A stretch of 64,000 bases of DNA from CADEED01 sp039931065. Lineage in GTDB: Bacteria; Pseudomonadota; Gammaproteobacteria; Steroidobacterales; Steroidobacteraceae. A program made the translations under genes and the position numbers. Shown piece after piece: positions 7,918 through 16,522 of the stretch. The notes below the pieces were generated by a model. It saw only the letters and a program-made list of their open reading frames with translations. It was not told the origin of the DNA and searched no databases. The number at the start of each line of letters is the position of its first letter. The stretch's first letter is position 1. The stretch spans positions 1-64,000 of the forward strand of contig JBDTSP010000004.1 in the NCBI GenBank assembly GCA_039931065.1, written 5' to 3'.

Positions 7918-8978
7918 GCAAGTCCCGTTTGTTGTTTGTCGACCGCGACGGCACCCTGATCGAAGAACCGCCGGATGAACAGGTGGATTCCATCGAGAAG
8001 ATCCGCTTCATGCCAGAGGTGTTCGCGGCCCTGCGGCAGGCGCAGAAGGCGGGTTTCAAACTCGCGATGATCACGAACCAGGACGGTCTCGGCAGCGAGA
8101 GCTTCCCGCAGGCGTCGTTCGACGTGCCGCACCAGTTCATGATGGATGCGTTCAGCTCGCAGGGCATCGAGTTCGACGCGGTATTCGTCTGTCCGCACCG
8201 CAAGACCGATGGGTGCGATTGCCGCAAACCGAAAATCAAGCTGGTCGAGGAATACGTTCGTGATGTCGACCTCGCGGCGAGCGCGATGGTGGGCGATCGC
8301 GAAACCGACATGGAATTCGCGCGCAACCTGGGCGTGCGTGGACTGCTGGTACGCCGCCACGGCAACCGGTGGGAGACCTGGCCGGCCATCCTGCGCGAAC
8401 TCACCGAGCGCCGCGCAACCCTCCAGCGCAAGACGAAGGAAACCGACATCCACGTAACGGTGAATCTCGATTCAACCGCGCCCATTGTGATTTCCACCGG
8501 CATCGGCTTCTTCGACCACATGCTCGAGCAGCTCGCCAAACACGGTGGCTTCTCGCTCGAACTCAAGTGCGCCGGCGATCTTGAGATCGACGAGCACCAC
8601 ACGGTCGAGGATTGCGCGCTTGCCGTCGGCGAGGCGCTGCGCCAGGCGCTGGGCGACAAGCTGGGTCTGGCGCGTTATGGATTCACGCTGCCCATGGATG
8701 AAGCCCAGGTGCGAGTGGCCATCGATCTTTCCGGGCGCGCTTATGGCGTGTTCGAGGGCAAGTTCGCGCGCGAGTCGGTGGGTGGATTGCCCACGGAACT
8801 GGTGCCGCACTTCTTCAAGTCGCTGGCCGAAAGTCTCAAGGCGGCGATCCACGTCACCATCGTGGGCGAGAACACTCACCACATGATAGAAGCCTGCTTC
8901 AAAGGCGTTGGCCGAGCCCTGCGCCTGGCCTTGCGCCGCGAGGGCGACGATCTGCCCACCACCAAGGGAGTGTTGTGA
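7914..8978 (+). CDS. hisB: bifunctional histidinol-phosphatase / imidazoleglycerol-phosphate dehydratase
   Basis: A 354-residue fusion. The N-terminal half (about 1-165) is a HAD phosphatase with DRDGTLIEEPP, MITNQDGLG and the zinc-binding cluster CPHRKTDGCDCRKPK. The C-terminal half is the dehydratase with GIGFFDHMLEQLAKHGGF, DEHHTVEDCALAVG and HHMIEACFKGVGRALRLAL. This two-domain arrangement is typical of gammaproteobacterial HisB. The start is TTG at 7914, overlapping the hisC stop as TTGA and preceded by CCGGAG. The end overlaps the hisH GTG. Confidence 0.95.
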   Translation: MSKSRLLFVDRDGTLIEEPPDEQVDSIEKIRFMPEVFAALRQAQKAGFKLAMITNQDGLGSESFPQASFDVPHQFMMDAFSSQGIEFDAVFVCPHRKTDGCDCRKPKIKLVEEYVRDVDLAASAMVGDRETDMEFARNLGVRGLLVRRHGNRWETWPAILRELTERRATLQRKTKETDIHVTVNLDSTAPIVISTGIGFFDHMLEQLAKHGGFSLELKCAGDLEIDEHHTVEDCALAVGEALRQALGDKLGLARYGFTLPMDEAQVRVAIDLSGRAYGVFEGKFARESVGGLPTELVPHFFKSLAESLKAAIHVTIVGENTHHMIEACFKGVGRALRLALRREGDDLPTTKGVL

Positions 8979-9568
8979 GCGCCGCGGTCATCATCGACAA
9001 CGGCGGGGCCAACATCGCGAGTTTGCGCGCGGCGTTGTCGCGTCTCGGCACGGACTCCGTCGTCACCACCGATCACGGCGTCATCCAGCGCGCACCACGC
9101 GTCTTCCTTCCGGGTGTGGGGTCGGCGCAGGATTCGATGCGCCGCCTGCGCATCGCCGGTCTCGATCGGCTGATCCCGACGCTCAAACAACCCCTGTTAG
9201 GCATCTGCCTCGGCATGCAGATCCTGTTCGACCGCTCGGAGGAAGGCGGCGCACAGGCGCTCGGCGTGATTCCCGGCAGCGTCGACAAGTTGCACTCGGC
9301 TCCCGGCCTGCCCGTGCCGCACATGGGTTGGAACCAGCTCGCGCAAATGAAGGACGATCCGCTGCTGAACGGCGTGAGCGCGCTCGATTACGTCTACTTC
9401 GTGCACAGCTACGCGGCCCCCGCGGGCCCTTTCACGGTGGCGTCCACGGAATACGGCAGCAACTTCACCGCCGTCGCACGCCGTGAAAACTTCTGCGGCA
9501 CGCAATTCCACCCCGAACGTTCCGGCGTGGTGGGCGCGCGCATCCTGGCGAATTTCCTCAAGACCTGA
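8975..9568 (+). CDS. hisH: imidazole glycerol phosphate synthase, glutaminase subunit
   Basis: A 197-residue class I glutamine amidotransferase that feeds ammonia to HisF. The nucleophilic Cys is in LGICLGMQILFDRSEEG (near residue 78) and the catalytic His/Glu are in CGTQFHPERSG (near 180). VFLPGVGSAQDSM near residue 45 is the oxyanion-strand region. GTG at 8975 overlaps the hisB TGA by three bases. hisA follows after 7 bp; its partner hisF is two genes downstream. Confidence 0.95.
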   Translation: MSAAVIIDNGGANIASLRAALSRLGTDSVVTTDHGVIQRAPRVFLPGVGSAQDSMRRLRIAGLDRLIPTLKQPLLGICLGMQILFDRSEEGGAQALGVIPGSVDKLHSAPGLPVPHMGWNQLAQMKDDPLLNGVSALDYVYFVHSYAAPAGPFTVASTEYGSNFTAVARRENFCGTQFHPERSGVVGARILANFLKT

Positions 9569-9575
9569 ACCAACC

Positions 9576-10352
9576 ATGATCCTGATACCCTCCATCGATC
9601 TGCGCAACGGCCGCTGTGTCCGCCTGTTGAAAGGCAACTTCGACGCCGAGACGCGTTACGACCTCGAGCCACACGAGTTGCTGCTGCGTTACCGTTCGCT
9701 CGGCGCAAGCTGGCTGCACGTGGTCGATCTCGACGGCGCCAAGGATGGCCAGCTCGCGAACCGCAGCGTCATCGTGCGCCTTGCTTCGCAGAAGGCGCTG
9801 CACATCCAGGTGGGCGGCGGCGTGCGTTCGGCGGCCGTGGTCGACGATCTGCTGCGGAACGGCATCGATCGCGTCATCGTCGGCAGCGCCGCGGTCGAGC
9901 AGCCGGATGAAGTGCAGGCCTGGCTCAAGCAGTACGGGCCCGAGAAGATCGGGCTCGCCTTCGACATTCGTCACGACTCACAAGGCGTCCCGCGCGTATT
10001 GACGCGCGGTTGGACCAAGGAATCGAAGCTCACCCTGTGGGAGGCCATCGACTCCTATCTACCGCACGGTCTCAAACACGTGTTATGCACCGACGTCGAG
10101 CTGGATGGCGCGCTGCAGGGCCCGGCGACTGCCTTGTACGCCGACGCGGTGAAGCGATACCCCTCGATTTCCTGGCAGGCTTCCGGCGGCGTACGTTCCG
10201 CCGCCGACCTGCATGCGCTGGCCGCGACCGGCAGCGCCGCCGCGATCAGCGGCAAGGCATTACTCGAAGAAATGATCGATCCGAAGGAGATAGTCCCATT
10301 CTTGCCAAACGCATCATCCCCTGCCTCGACGTCCGCGACGGCCAGGTCGTAA
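9576..10352 (+). CDS. hisA: ProFAR isomerase
   Basis: A (beta/alpha)8 isomerase acting on phosphoribosyl-formimino-AICAR. Seen: ILIPSIDLRNGRCVRLLKGNF, WLHVVDLDGAKDG, IQVGGGVRSAAVVDDLL, and the second-half VELDGALQGP with ASGGVRSAADLHAL and AISGKALLEE. It is 258 residues long, roughly ten to fifteen more than most HisA. The last 18 residues (PFLPNASSPASTSATARS) are encoded by the same DNA as the start of hisF. The tail looks like read-on after loss of an earlier stop and is unlikely to be functional. The hisF Shine-Dalgarno lies inside hisA. Confidence 0.94.
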   Translation: MILIPSIDLRNGRCVRLLKGNFDAETRYDLEPHELLLRYRSLGASWLHVVDLDGAKDGQLANRSVIVRLASQKALHIQVGGGVRSAAVVDDLLRNGIDRVIVGSAAVEQPDEVQAWLKQYGPEKIGLAFDIRHDSQGVPRVLTRGWTKESKLTLWEAIDSYLPHGLKHVLCTDVELDGALQGPATALYADAVKRYPSISWQASGGVRSAADLHALAATGSAAAISGKALLEEMIDPKEIVPFLPNASSPASTSATARS

Positions 10353-11065
10353 AAGGGATTCGCTTCCGCGATCACCAGATCGTGGGCGACATCCTGGTAC
10401 TGGCGGAGCGTTACCGCAACGAAGGCGCGGACGAAGTGGTGTTCTACGACATCACCGCGAGCCCCGAAGGCCGTAGCGTCGACCGTGACTGGGTACGCCG
10501 GGTCGCCGAGGTGCTCGACATCCCGTTCTGCGTGGCGGGCGGCATCAAATCGGTCGAAGACGCCGAAGCAGTACTCAACGCCGGCGCGGAGAAGATTTCG
10601 ATCAACACGCCCGCGCTCACCAACCCCGCGCTCATTGACGAACTCGCCGCGCGTTTCGGCTCGCAGTGCGTCGTGATCGGCATCGACAGCGCCAATCTCG
10701 CGGAGGGGTATCGCGTGTTCCAGTACACCGGCGACCCGAATCGTTCACGCAATTCCGGCCGCGAGACCTTGTCGTGGGTGAAGGAAGTGCAGCAGCGCGG
10801 TGCCGGGGAAATCGTTCTCAACTGCATGACGAGTGACGGCGTGCGGCGTGGCTACGATGTGGCGCAACTCGCAGCGGTGCGCGAGATCTGCGACGTGCCG
10901 TTGGTGGCTTCCGGCGGCGCCGGTGCGTCCGAACACTTCGTCGATGTGTTCCAGAAGGCGCGGGTCGACGCCGCGTTGGCGGCCAGCGTGTTCCACTCGG
11001 GTACGATCGCAATCCCGGATCTCAAGACCACGCTCGCGGCGTCCGGCATCGAGGTGCGCCTGTGA
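10298..11065 (+). CDS. hisF: imidazole glycerol phosphate synthase, cyclase subunit (ATT start)
   Basis: A 255-residue (beta/alpha)8 cyclase that, with HisH, forms the imidazole ring. Seen: LAKRIIPCLDVRDGQVVKG, VFYDITASPEGR, FCVAGGIKSVEDAE, GIDSANLAEG and LVASGGAGASEHF. Family members start M-L-A-K-R, and here the codon before LAKR is ATT (10298-10300). AAGGAGA lies at 10284-10290, seven bases upstream, which is ideal spacing. No ATG, GTG or TTG occurs in frame between the conserved start and a point far inside hisA. The ATT initiation is therefore a well-supported inference. The gene overlaps hisA by 55 bp, and its end overlaps the hisI GTG. Confidence 0.93.
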   Translation: MLAKRIIPCLDVRDGQVVKGIRFRDHQIVGDILVLAERYRNEGADEVVFYDITASPEGRSVDRDWVRRVAEVLDIPFCVAGGIKSVEDAEAVLNAGAEKISINTPALTNPALIDELAARFGSQCVVIGIDSANLAEGYRVFQYTGDPNRSRNSGRETLSWVKEVQQRGAGEIVLNCMTSDGVRRGYDVAQLAAVREICDVPLVASGGAGASEHFVDVFQKARVDAALAASVFHSGTIAIPDLKTTLAASGIEVRL

Positions 11066-11679
11066 GCGTCGAGGTGGCAAAGGTCGACTTCGACAAGGGC
11101 GACGGGCTGGTGCCGGCCATCGTGCAGGACGCCGATACCGGCGCGGTGCTGATGATGGCGTACATGAATCGCGAAGCACTGGAGCAGACGATGGCGCGCA
11201 ACCGTGCCGTGTTCTTCAGCCGCAGCAAACAACGCTTGTGGGAGAAAGGCGAGACCAGCGGCCACACACTCGACGTGGTCGACATCACCGCCGATTGCGA
11301 TAACGACACATTGCTGGTCAGCGCGCGCCCGCGCGGGCCGGCCTGCCACAACGGCACCCTCACCTGCTTTGGCGACGAGCCGCGCAGTGCCGCGACGTCC
11401 ATCGCATTCCTCGCCAAGCTCGAAGGCGTGATTGCGCAGCGCGCCACGGAGAAACCCGAAGCGAGTTACACCGCGAAGTTGCTCGACAAGGGTGTGGCGA
11501 AAGTTGCGCAGAAAGTCGGCGAGGAAGGCGTGGAAGTCGCGCTGGCTGGAGTGGCTGAAACGGATGACAAGCTAGTTGAGGAATCCGCCGACCTGCTGTT
11601 CCACCTGCTCGTGTTGCTGCGCGCCCGAAAAATCCCGCTGGCGCAGGTCGTCGGGAAGTTGGAGTCCCGCCACCGCTGA
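11062..11679 (+). CDS. hisI: bifunctional phosphoribosyl-AMP cyclohydrolase / phosphoribosyl-ATP pyrophosphatase
   Basis: A 205-residue two-domain enzyme (HisIE) catalysing steps two and three of histidine synthesis. The cyclohydrolase domain (about 1-115) has MAYMNREALEQT, the FFSRSKQRLWEKGETSGH motif and metal-binding DCDNDTLL. The pyrophosphatase domain has SYTAKLLDKG, KVGEEGVEVALAG and ESADLLFHLLVLL. GTG at 11062 overlaps the hisF TGA. It completes a full set of histidine genes from hisG to hisIE in one coupled operon. Confidence 0.95.
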   Translation: MSVEVAKVDFDKGDGLVPAIVQDADTGAVLMMAYMNREALEQTMARNRAVFFSRSKQRLWEKGETSGHTLDVVDITADCDNDTLLVSARPRGPACHNGTLTCFGDEPRSAATSIAFLAKLEGVIAQRATEKPEASYTAKLLDKGVAKVAQKVGEEGVEVALAGVAETDDKLVEESADLLFHLLVLLRARKIPLAQVVGKLESRHR

Positions 11680-11719
11680 GGCGTACACTTCGCACATCCT
11701 GCGGCGCGAGGAAATCGCC

Positions 11720-12694
11720 ATGCGCAAGTCGACCGTCCTGATTGGAGTGCTCAGTTTGCTGTGCGCGATCAGCGCTACGGTGTCCTGGAAGCGGTTGAAC
11801 GACGAGCGAGCTCGGGTGGCCGCGCTGGAGCAAAGTCTGGCCGCACTGTCGGCGCAATCGGAGACGCCCCAGCTTCGCACCACGGCCGTCATCTCCCCAC
11901 CGGTCGTGGCTGACAAGCCTTCCCCTGAAAACGCCGCTGCCATCGTCAGCAGTGTTCCTGAGTTCGATCGAAACTCCCAGCAGCGGGATATCCGCCAGCA
12001 CTTGCGCGCCTTGGCGCAGCGTGAAAAGGAAATGCTGCGTGATTCGGCGTACAGAACTTCTGTAGTCAATCAACACCGCAGGCGATTTGCGCGAACCCGG
12101 GCTGAAGTCATTCGTGTGACAGGGATGACCGAGCAACAGGCAGATGGTGTCATCGACGTCTGGGTGGAACGCGACATGCGCTTCGGCGCTTCTGGCGTCG
12201 CTCCCGGCGAGCCGCCAACCGAGTCGATGCAAGCGGAACTGAAACGCGGCGGTGAATCGGACGCGGCAAAATTACGCATGCTGCTCGGCAACGAAAAATA
12301 CGAACAGCTGAATCGTTATCTGGCAAGCGGCCAGGAACGCGCCGAGATCAACGAGTTTCGAACGCAGTTGTCGGCCGGCGCGCAACCATTGAACGACAAC
12401 CAGGTCGATATGCTGGTCGACACTATCTACGCAGAGCGTCAGCGGTCCTCCGCCGACTATGAGAAATACGTGCTGGCCGCGGGAATCACCAATCGATTCG
12501 TGGTGTCTGCGAACGACCGGCAGAATTATCTCGACCTGGAGCATGCGGCCAATCAGCGTGTTCACGATGCGGCCAGCGCCTCACTGTCTCGCGAGCAACT
12601 GGTTGCACTCGACGAATTGCTGCAGGCTCGACTCGCACCCAGCGAAGCCGCATTGCGGATGCAGCTCGACGGCAAACTCGCCACAGCGAACTGA
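11720..12694 (+). CDS. membrane-anchored periplasmic protein of unknown function
   Basis: A 324-residue protein not recognised. Residues about 5-23 (VLIGVLSLLCAISATVSWK) form a single hydrophobic segment with a short basic N terminus, so it is probably an anchored or exported protein. It is followed by a short heptad-like stretch (RLNDERARVAALEQSLAAL). The rest is charged and helix-rich with no familiar motif. It starts 40 bp after hisI on the same strand with no terminator between, so it may be read from the his transcript. ATG 11720 is chosen because it begins the anchor and has GAGGA upstream. Confidence 0.7.
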   Translation: MRKSTVLIGVLSLLCAISATVSWKRLNDERARVAALEQSLAALSAQSETPQLRTTAVISPPVVADKPSPENAAAIVSSVPEFDRNSQQRDIRQHLRALAQREKEMLRDSAYRTSVVNQHRRRFARTRAEVIRVTGMTEQQADGVIDVWVERDMRFGASGVAPGEPPTESMQAELKRGGESDAAKLRMLLGNEKYEQLNRYLASGQERAEINEFRTQLSAGAQPLNDNQVDMLVDTIYAERQRSSADYEKYVLAAGITNRFVVSANDRQNYLDLEHAANQRVHDAASASLSREQLVALDELLQARLAPSEAALRMQLDGKLATAN

Positions 12695-12698
12695 CGCG

Positions 12699-15317
12699 CT
12701 AAAGCAGCAGTTCTTCCGCCGGCGCACGCAGATTGTAGTTCGACGCCATCGCGTGGCCGTAAGCGCCGGCGGTGGCGATCAGCAACACCTCGCCCGACTG
12801 ACACTCCGGCAGCAGCCGGTCGTGTCCGAGGAAGTCCGAGCTTTCGCAGATCGGCCCCACCACATTGGTAGGCAGGTTCGCCGCCTCGCCATACCGCGTC
12901 AGGTTCACGATGTCGTGATGCGCGCCATACAGTGCGGGCCGGATCAGCGAATTCATGCCGGTGGCCACGCCGACATAGCGAATGCCGCTCTTCACCTTGG
13001 TCTGCGTCACGCGCGCCAGCAACACGCCGGCGTTGGCGACCAGATAACGACCCGGTTCTATCCACAATTCGACCTGCGGAATCGCGGCCTTCACCTGCGC
13101 GAGCGCCGCATCGAGTTTGGCGAGATCGAGCTCGCGACCCGAGACGCGATCGGGAACCCCGAGTCCGCCGCCGACGTCCACGAATTTCACATCCGGGAAG
13201 CGCTTGACGAGACCGACAAGCACCGAGCCCACCTGGCTCCAGTTGCCCACGTCGAACACCCCGCTGCCGGCATGCGCATGAAGTCCATTGATCGTCACGT
13301 CGCCCGACTGCGCGAGCCTCGCGACCTCGTCCAATTCCTCGACCGGAATGCCGAACTTGGACTGCGCGCCCGCGGTCTTGACGTGATGGTGATGGCCGCG
13401 GCCGATGCCGGTGTCGATGCGCAGGAACACGCTCTTGCCCTTGAAGGCGTCGAGCCAGTGCTGCAGCACGAACAGGTTGTCGATCGTCACGTGCACGCCG
13501 AGCGCCAACGCGCGTTCGTATTCCGCCCGCGGCGCGAAGTTTGGCGTGAACAGGATGCGATCCGGCGAGATGCCGGGCACCGTCTTCAAGACGTGCTCGA
13601 TCTCGGCCAGTGAAACGCAATCGAAGCCGACGCCCTCCGCCGCAATGGTGCGCAGGATTTCCGGATGCGGGTTGGCCTTTAGCGCGAACAACGCGCGGCT
13701 GGTCGACTTGATGCCGGTGAGCGCCTGCGCGGCCGCGCGCACCTGCGCGAGATCGTAGACATAGGCGCTATCGCGCGCGGCCAGCGTGCCTAACAACGCA
13801 TCGCGCTTCACCGCCCACCACGGCTGCGCGTGCGCCGCCTGCGCCGCGGGTTGCGCGAACAGCTGTTCCCATGTCGGGCCCATGACCAGGTCTCCCGGCA
13901 GCGGCCGGATCAACAGGTCATGTAACTGCTCCACCAGCCGGTCGCCCTGGTTTTCATCGACGACGAACGTGAAGTTGAGGTCGTTGGCGGCCTGGCTCAA
14001 CAGATAGACCTTCTGCTCCTCGAACAACGCGAACGCGTCGCCGAGCTTGTGCAGGATCGCGCGAATGTTGCGGCCGACCAGCGAAACGCTGGCGCAGGGG
14101 CCGATGATCTGCACGCCGCACAACTTTGACAGGTCGCTCTTGAGCTTGCCCAACAGCTCACCATCGAGCGTGTTGGCGGCCGGATCCAGCGAAACAGTGA
14201 CGTTGGTTTCGGAGGTGGAAACCAGGTCCACCGACATGCCGTGTTCCTTGAACACCGCGAACGCGTCGGCCATGAAGCCCACCTGGTGCCACATGCCGGG
14301 GCTGTCGAGCGAAATCAGCGTGATTCCCTTGCGATTGCACACCGCCTTTACCTGCGCCGAGCCGGCGCCGGATTCACCCGTGATCAGCGTGCCTTCGAGA
14401 TCGGGCGTCTGCGTCGCGTACACATATAAGGGTATCTGGTACTGGCGCGCCGGCAGCAGGCAGCGCGGATGCAGCACCTTCGCACCGCTGGTCGCGATCT
14501 CCTGCGCTTCGTCGTAATGCAGGGCGCGAATCAGGCGCGCGCTCGGCGTGGCGCGCGGATTCGCGCTGAACATGCCGGGCACGTCGGTCCAGATTTCGAT
14601 CTGCCGCGCGCGGATCTTCGCGCCCAGGTAAGCAGCCGAAGTATCCGAGCCGCCGCGGCCCAGCAGGCAGGTATTGCCTTCGCTGTCGCGCGCGATGAAT
14701 CCCTGCGTGATCACCACCGGCGTCGCGGCGTCGAGGCGCTGCTCGAGCTCAAGGTCCGGCGAGAACGAACAGGTGGCCGACAACACCGATGCCTTGGCGG
14801 AGGCGCCGCGGTCTTCGGCGCTGAGCATGTCGCGCGCGTCCATCCAGGACACATCGAGGCCCTGCGATTTGAGGAAGCGCGAGCCGATTTCGGTCGCCAT
14901 CAGCTCGCCATTGGCCATGACACGCGCGCGGGTACGATCGGACAGCTCGCGCACCAGCGCGATGCCGTTGGCCATCTGGCGCAATTCGTCGAAGTAACCC
15001 TGCAGCTGCGGGCTGACACCCACGCCGAGTTCGGTAGTTAGCTTGAGGTGCCGGTCTTCGATCGCCCTGAGGGCTTCATCCGGGTTGCCGGCGCTGGCGG
15101 CGGCCAGCAGCTTTTCCAGCATGTCGGTGATCTTGGTGAGCGCCGAGTGCACGACCAGGACGCGGTTGCCGGTTTCGAGGCGCCGATGGACGACCAGCGC
15201 GATGTTGCGCCAGTTCGCAAGCGTGGAGACGCTGGTGCCGCCGAACTTGACGACTACCCAGCGCGATACTGATCGCGCGGACACGGTGCTAACCTCGTCG
15301 CGAAAGATCGCGACCAT
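12699..15317 (-). CDS. bifunctional aspartate kinase / diaminopimelate decarboxylase
   Basis: An 872-residue fusion of the first and last enzymes of lysine synthesis (lysC plus lysA). The kinase part (about 20-460) has VVKFGGTSV, the RGGSDTSAAYLGAKI segment and two ACT-like regulatory repeats. The decarboxylase part (about 500-872) has the PLP lysine in LFALKANPHPEILRT, HAHAGSGVFDVGNW, EPGRYLVANAGVLL and GPICESSDFLG. Such AK-DapDC fusions are known from Xanthomonadales and relatives and help place the organism. The small acidic gene ends 22 bp upstream on the same strand and is probably co-transcribed. The 3' end lies 4 bp from the convergent gene at 12694. No lysine riboswitch was seen. Confidence 0.94.
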   Translation of the reverse strand: MVAIFRDEVSTVSARSVSRWVVVKFGGTSVSTLANWRNIALVVHRRLETGNRVLVVHSALTKITDMLEKLLAAASAGNPDEALRAIEDRHLKLTTELGVGVSPQLQGYFDELRQMANGIALVRELSDRTRARVMANGELMATEIGSRFLKSQGLDVSWMDARDMLSAEDRGASAKASVLSATCSFSPDLELEQRLDAATPVVITQGFIARDSEGNTCLLGRGGSDTSAAYLGAKIRARQIEIWTDVPGMFSANPRATPSARLIRALHYDEAQEIATSGAKVLHPRCLLPARQYQIPLYVYATQTPDLEGTLITGESGAGSAQVKAVCNRKGITLISLDSPGMWHQVGFMADAFAVFKEHGMSVDLVSTSETNVTVSLDPAANTLDGELLGKLKSDLSKLCGVQIIGPCASVSLVGRNIRAILHKLGDAFALFEEQKVYLLSQAANDLNFTFVVDENQGDRLVEQLHDLLIRPLPGDLVMGPTWEQLFAQPAAQAAHAQPWWAVKRDALLGTLAARDSAYVYDLAQVRAAAQALTGIKSTSRALFALKANPHPEILRTIAAEGVGFDCVSLAEIEHVLKTVPGISPDRILFTPNFAPRAEYERALALGVHVTIDNLFVLQHWLDAFKGKSVFLRIDTGIGRGHHHHVKTAGAQSKFGIPVEELDEVARLAQSGDVTINGLHAHAGSGVFDVGNWSQVGSVLVGLVKRFPDVKFVDVGGGLGVPDRVSGRELDLAKLDAALAQVKAAIPQVELWIEPGRYLVANAGVLLARVTQTKVKSGIRYVGVATGMNSLIRPALYGAHHDIVNLTRYGEAANLPTNVVGPICESSDFLGHDRLLPECQSGEVLLIATAGAYGHAMASNYNLRAPAEELLL

Positions 15318-15339
15318 TCTCTGTTCAGGGAACGAGACC

Positions 15340-15564
15340 TTACTGTTCGTCTTCGAACGCGTCTTTCAGGTCTTTTTCGAGACGACGATCCGCCAGGACT
15401 TCTTCGAGCCGGCTCCAGGCAGCTTTGCCGACCTTTTTGGTGCCGGGTTGCTGACGAACGCGCTTGTCGACCTTGTCGAGGATGCGATCGTAGTCGGTGT
15501 TGTCTTCGGCTTCGGCGAGGAACTCCTCGTCCAGATCGAAGCTTTCGTTATCCCGTTCGGACAT
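15340..15564 (-). CDS. small acidic protein of unknown function
   Basis: A 74-residue, strongly charged protein (many D/E in the first third, RRLEKDLKDAFEDE at the end) with no hydrophobic segment, so it is presumably a soluble cytoplasmic protein. It is not recognised with certainty. It lies 22 bp upstream of the aspartate kinase-decarboxylase fusion on the same strand. A role in lysine metabolism is possible but not shown. The codon pattern fits a real gene: the antisense frames are broken and the protein is low in arginine compared with shadow frames. Confidence 0.6.
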   Translation of the reverse strand: MSERDNESFDLDEEFLAEAEDNTDYDRILDKVDKRVRQQPGTKKVGKAAWSRLEEVLADRRLEKDLKDAFEDEQ

Positions 15565-15599
15565 CGTTTTTCTACAAAAAATCGTTCTTAAACAGTGAG

Positions 15600-15622
15600 T
15601 TGCGTGCTAGAGAGGCACGCAA
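15600..15622 (-). terminator. hairpin between the SAM-hydrolase gene and the small acidic gene
   Basis: TTGCGTGC and GCACGCAA pair perfectly over an 8-bp stem with a 7-base loop, 35 bp after the end of the 15658-16491 gene in its reading direction. The T-run (six T) comes only about 18 bases later, so it is a weak terminator candidate. Confidence 0.35.
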
Positions 15623-15657
15623 TGAGGCTGCGAACCATATCAGATTCGCGGGCACTT

Positions 15658-16491
15658 TCAACTGCGCCGAAATTGGGCGGTCGCGCCACCCGGAACGGCT
15701 GAAATAGACGCCCCAACGGCCAGATTCAGCCCAGCCGCAGCGTTGCCGCGCGCCCGAGCGACTTCCAGGACGTCAAACGAGTTGATGAGGCCCAGATAGT
15801 CGCCCTCGTGCGCATCGCCGTAGGTGCGGCGCAGCGGTAACGCCACATCCCCGATGAGTACCGAAGGCGAGGACAGCGCCACCACCGCCGACGATTCGAT
15901 GTTGGAGATGAGGTTGCCGAAGCGATCGACCGCCACGATGACGCCGGCGACGCCACCGTCCGCGCGCGCCGTGATCGCCGGCCAGCCGGTCGAATTCAGA
16001 GCGGTGACTTCGGGCCCGAGATCGCCCGGCGCGCAGCGACCGGATGCGATCGCGGCGGCCAGCGGCGCGAACACGTCGCGGCCATGGAAGGTCGCGCTTA
16101 CATCGCTGACCCCGAACTGGACCAGCCGGTTCAGGTCGACGCGGATGAGGCGATCGATGTTGCCGCGCGCCGCGAGTGGCGCCAGCAGTCCGTTGTCAGG
16201 CGCTAACAAAGCCTGCTCGCCAGAGAGCGCGACGATCAGATCGCGCGGCGTGCCAACGCCTGGGTCCACGACCGCGACGTGCAACGTTCCAGCGGGGAAA
16301 TAGCGCAACGCCCGCGATAGCCAGAAACCGGCCTCGACAGGTTGGAAGGCGCTCACCTCGTGTGCCATGTCGACGAATCGCAGCTGCGCCGCGGCGGCGA
16401 GCATCACGCCCTTCATGATTCCAACGAAGGGTTCGCGCGATCCGAAGTCAGTGGTCAGCGTGATGAGTCCGTTGGCGCGAAAGGCTGCCAT
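15658..16491 (-). CDS. SAM hydroxide adenosyltransferase family protein (SAM hydrolase)
   Basis: A 277-residue member of the family formerly called DUF62, which hydrolyses S-adenosylmethionine to adenosine and methionine in characterised homologues. Hallmarks are the N-terminal LITLTTDFGSREPFVGIMKG, VVDPGVGTPRDLI, LLAPDNGLLAPLA and the C-terminal-domain IVAVDRFGNLISNI. Start ATG 16489-16491 abuts the divergent gene on the plus strand. A role in SAM turnover is known for the family; the physiological purpose here is unknown. Confidence 0.85.
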   Translation of the reverse strand: MAAFRANGLITLTTDFGSREPFVGIMKGVMLAAAAQLRFVDMAHEVSAFQPVEAGFWLSRALRYFPAGTLHVAVVDPGVGTPRDLIVALSGEQALLAPDNGLLAPLAARGNIDRLIRVDLNRLVQFGVSDVSATFHGRDVFAPLAAAIASGRCAPGDLGPEVTALNSTGWPAITARADGGVAGVIVAVDRFGNLISNIESSAVVALSSPSVLIGDVALPLRRTYGDAHEGDYLGLINSFDVLEVARARGNAAAGLNLAVGASISAVPGGATAQFRRS

Positions 16492-16522
16492 GAAAACCCC
16501 TCAATCCGTACACTCCGCGACC

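Noticed and set aside
12562..13620. Long arginine-rich frames in both directions across the lysC-lysA fusion and other genes
   Set aside because: They are shadow frames of real genes on the opposite strand or in other phases, lacking motifs and starts.
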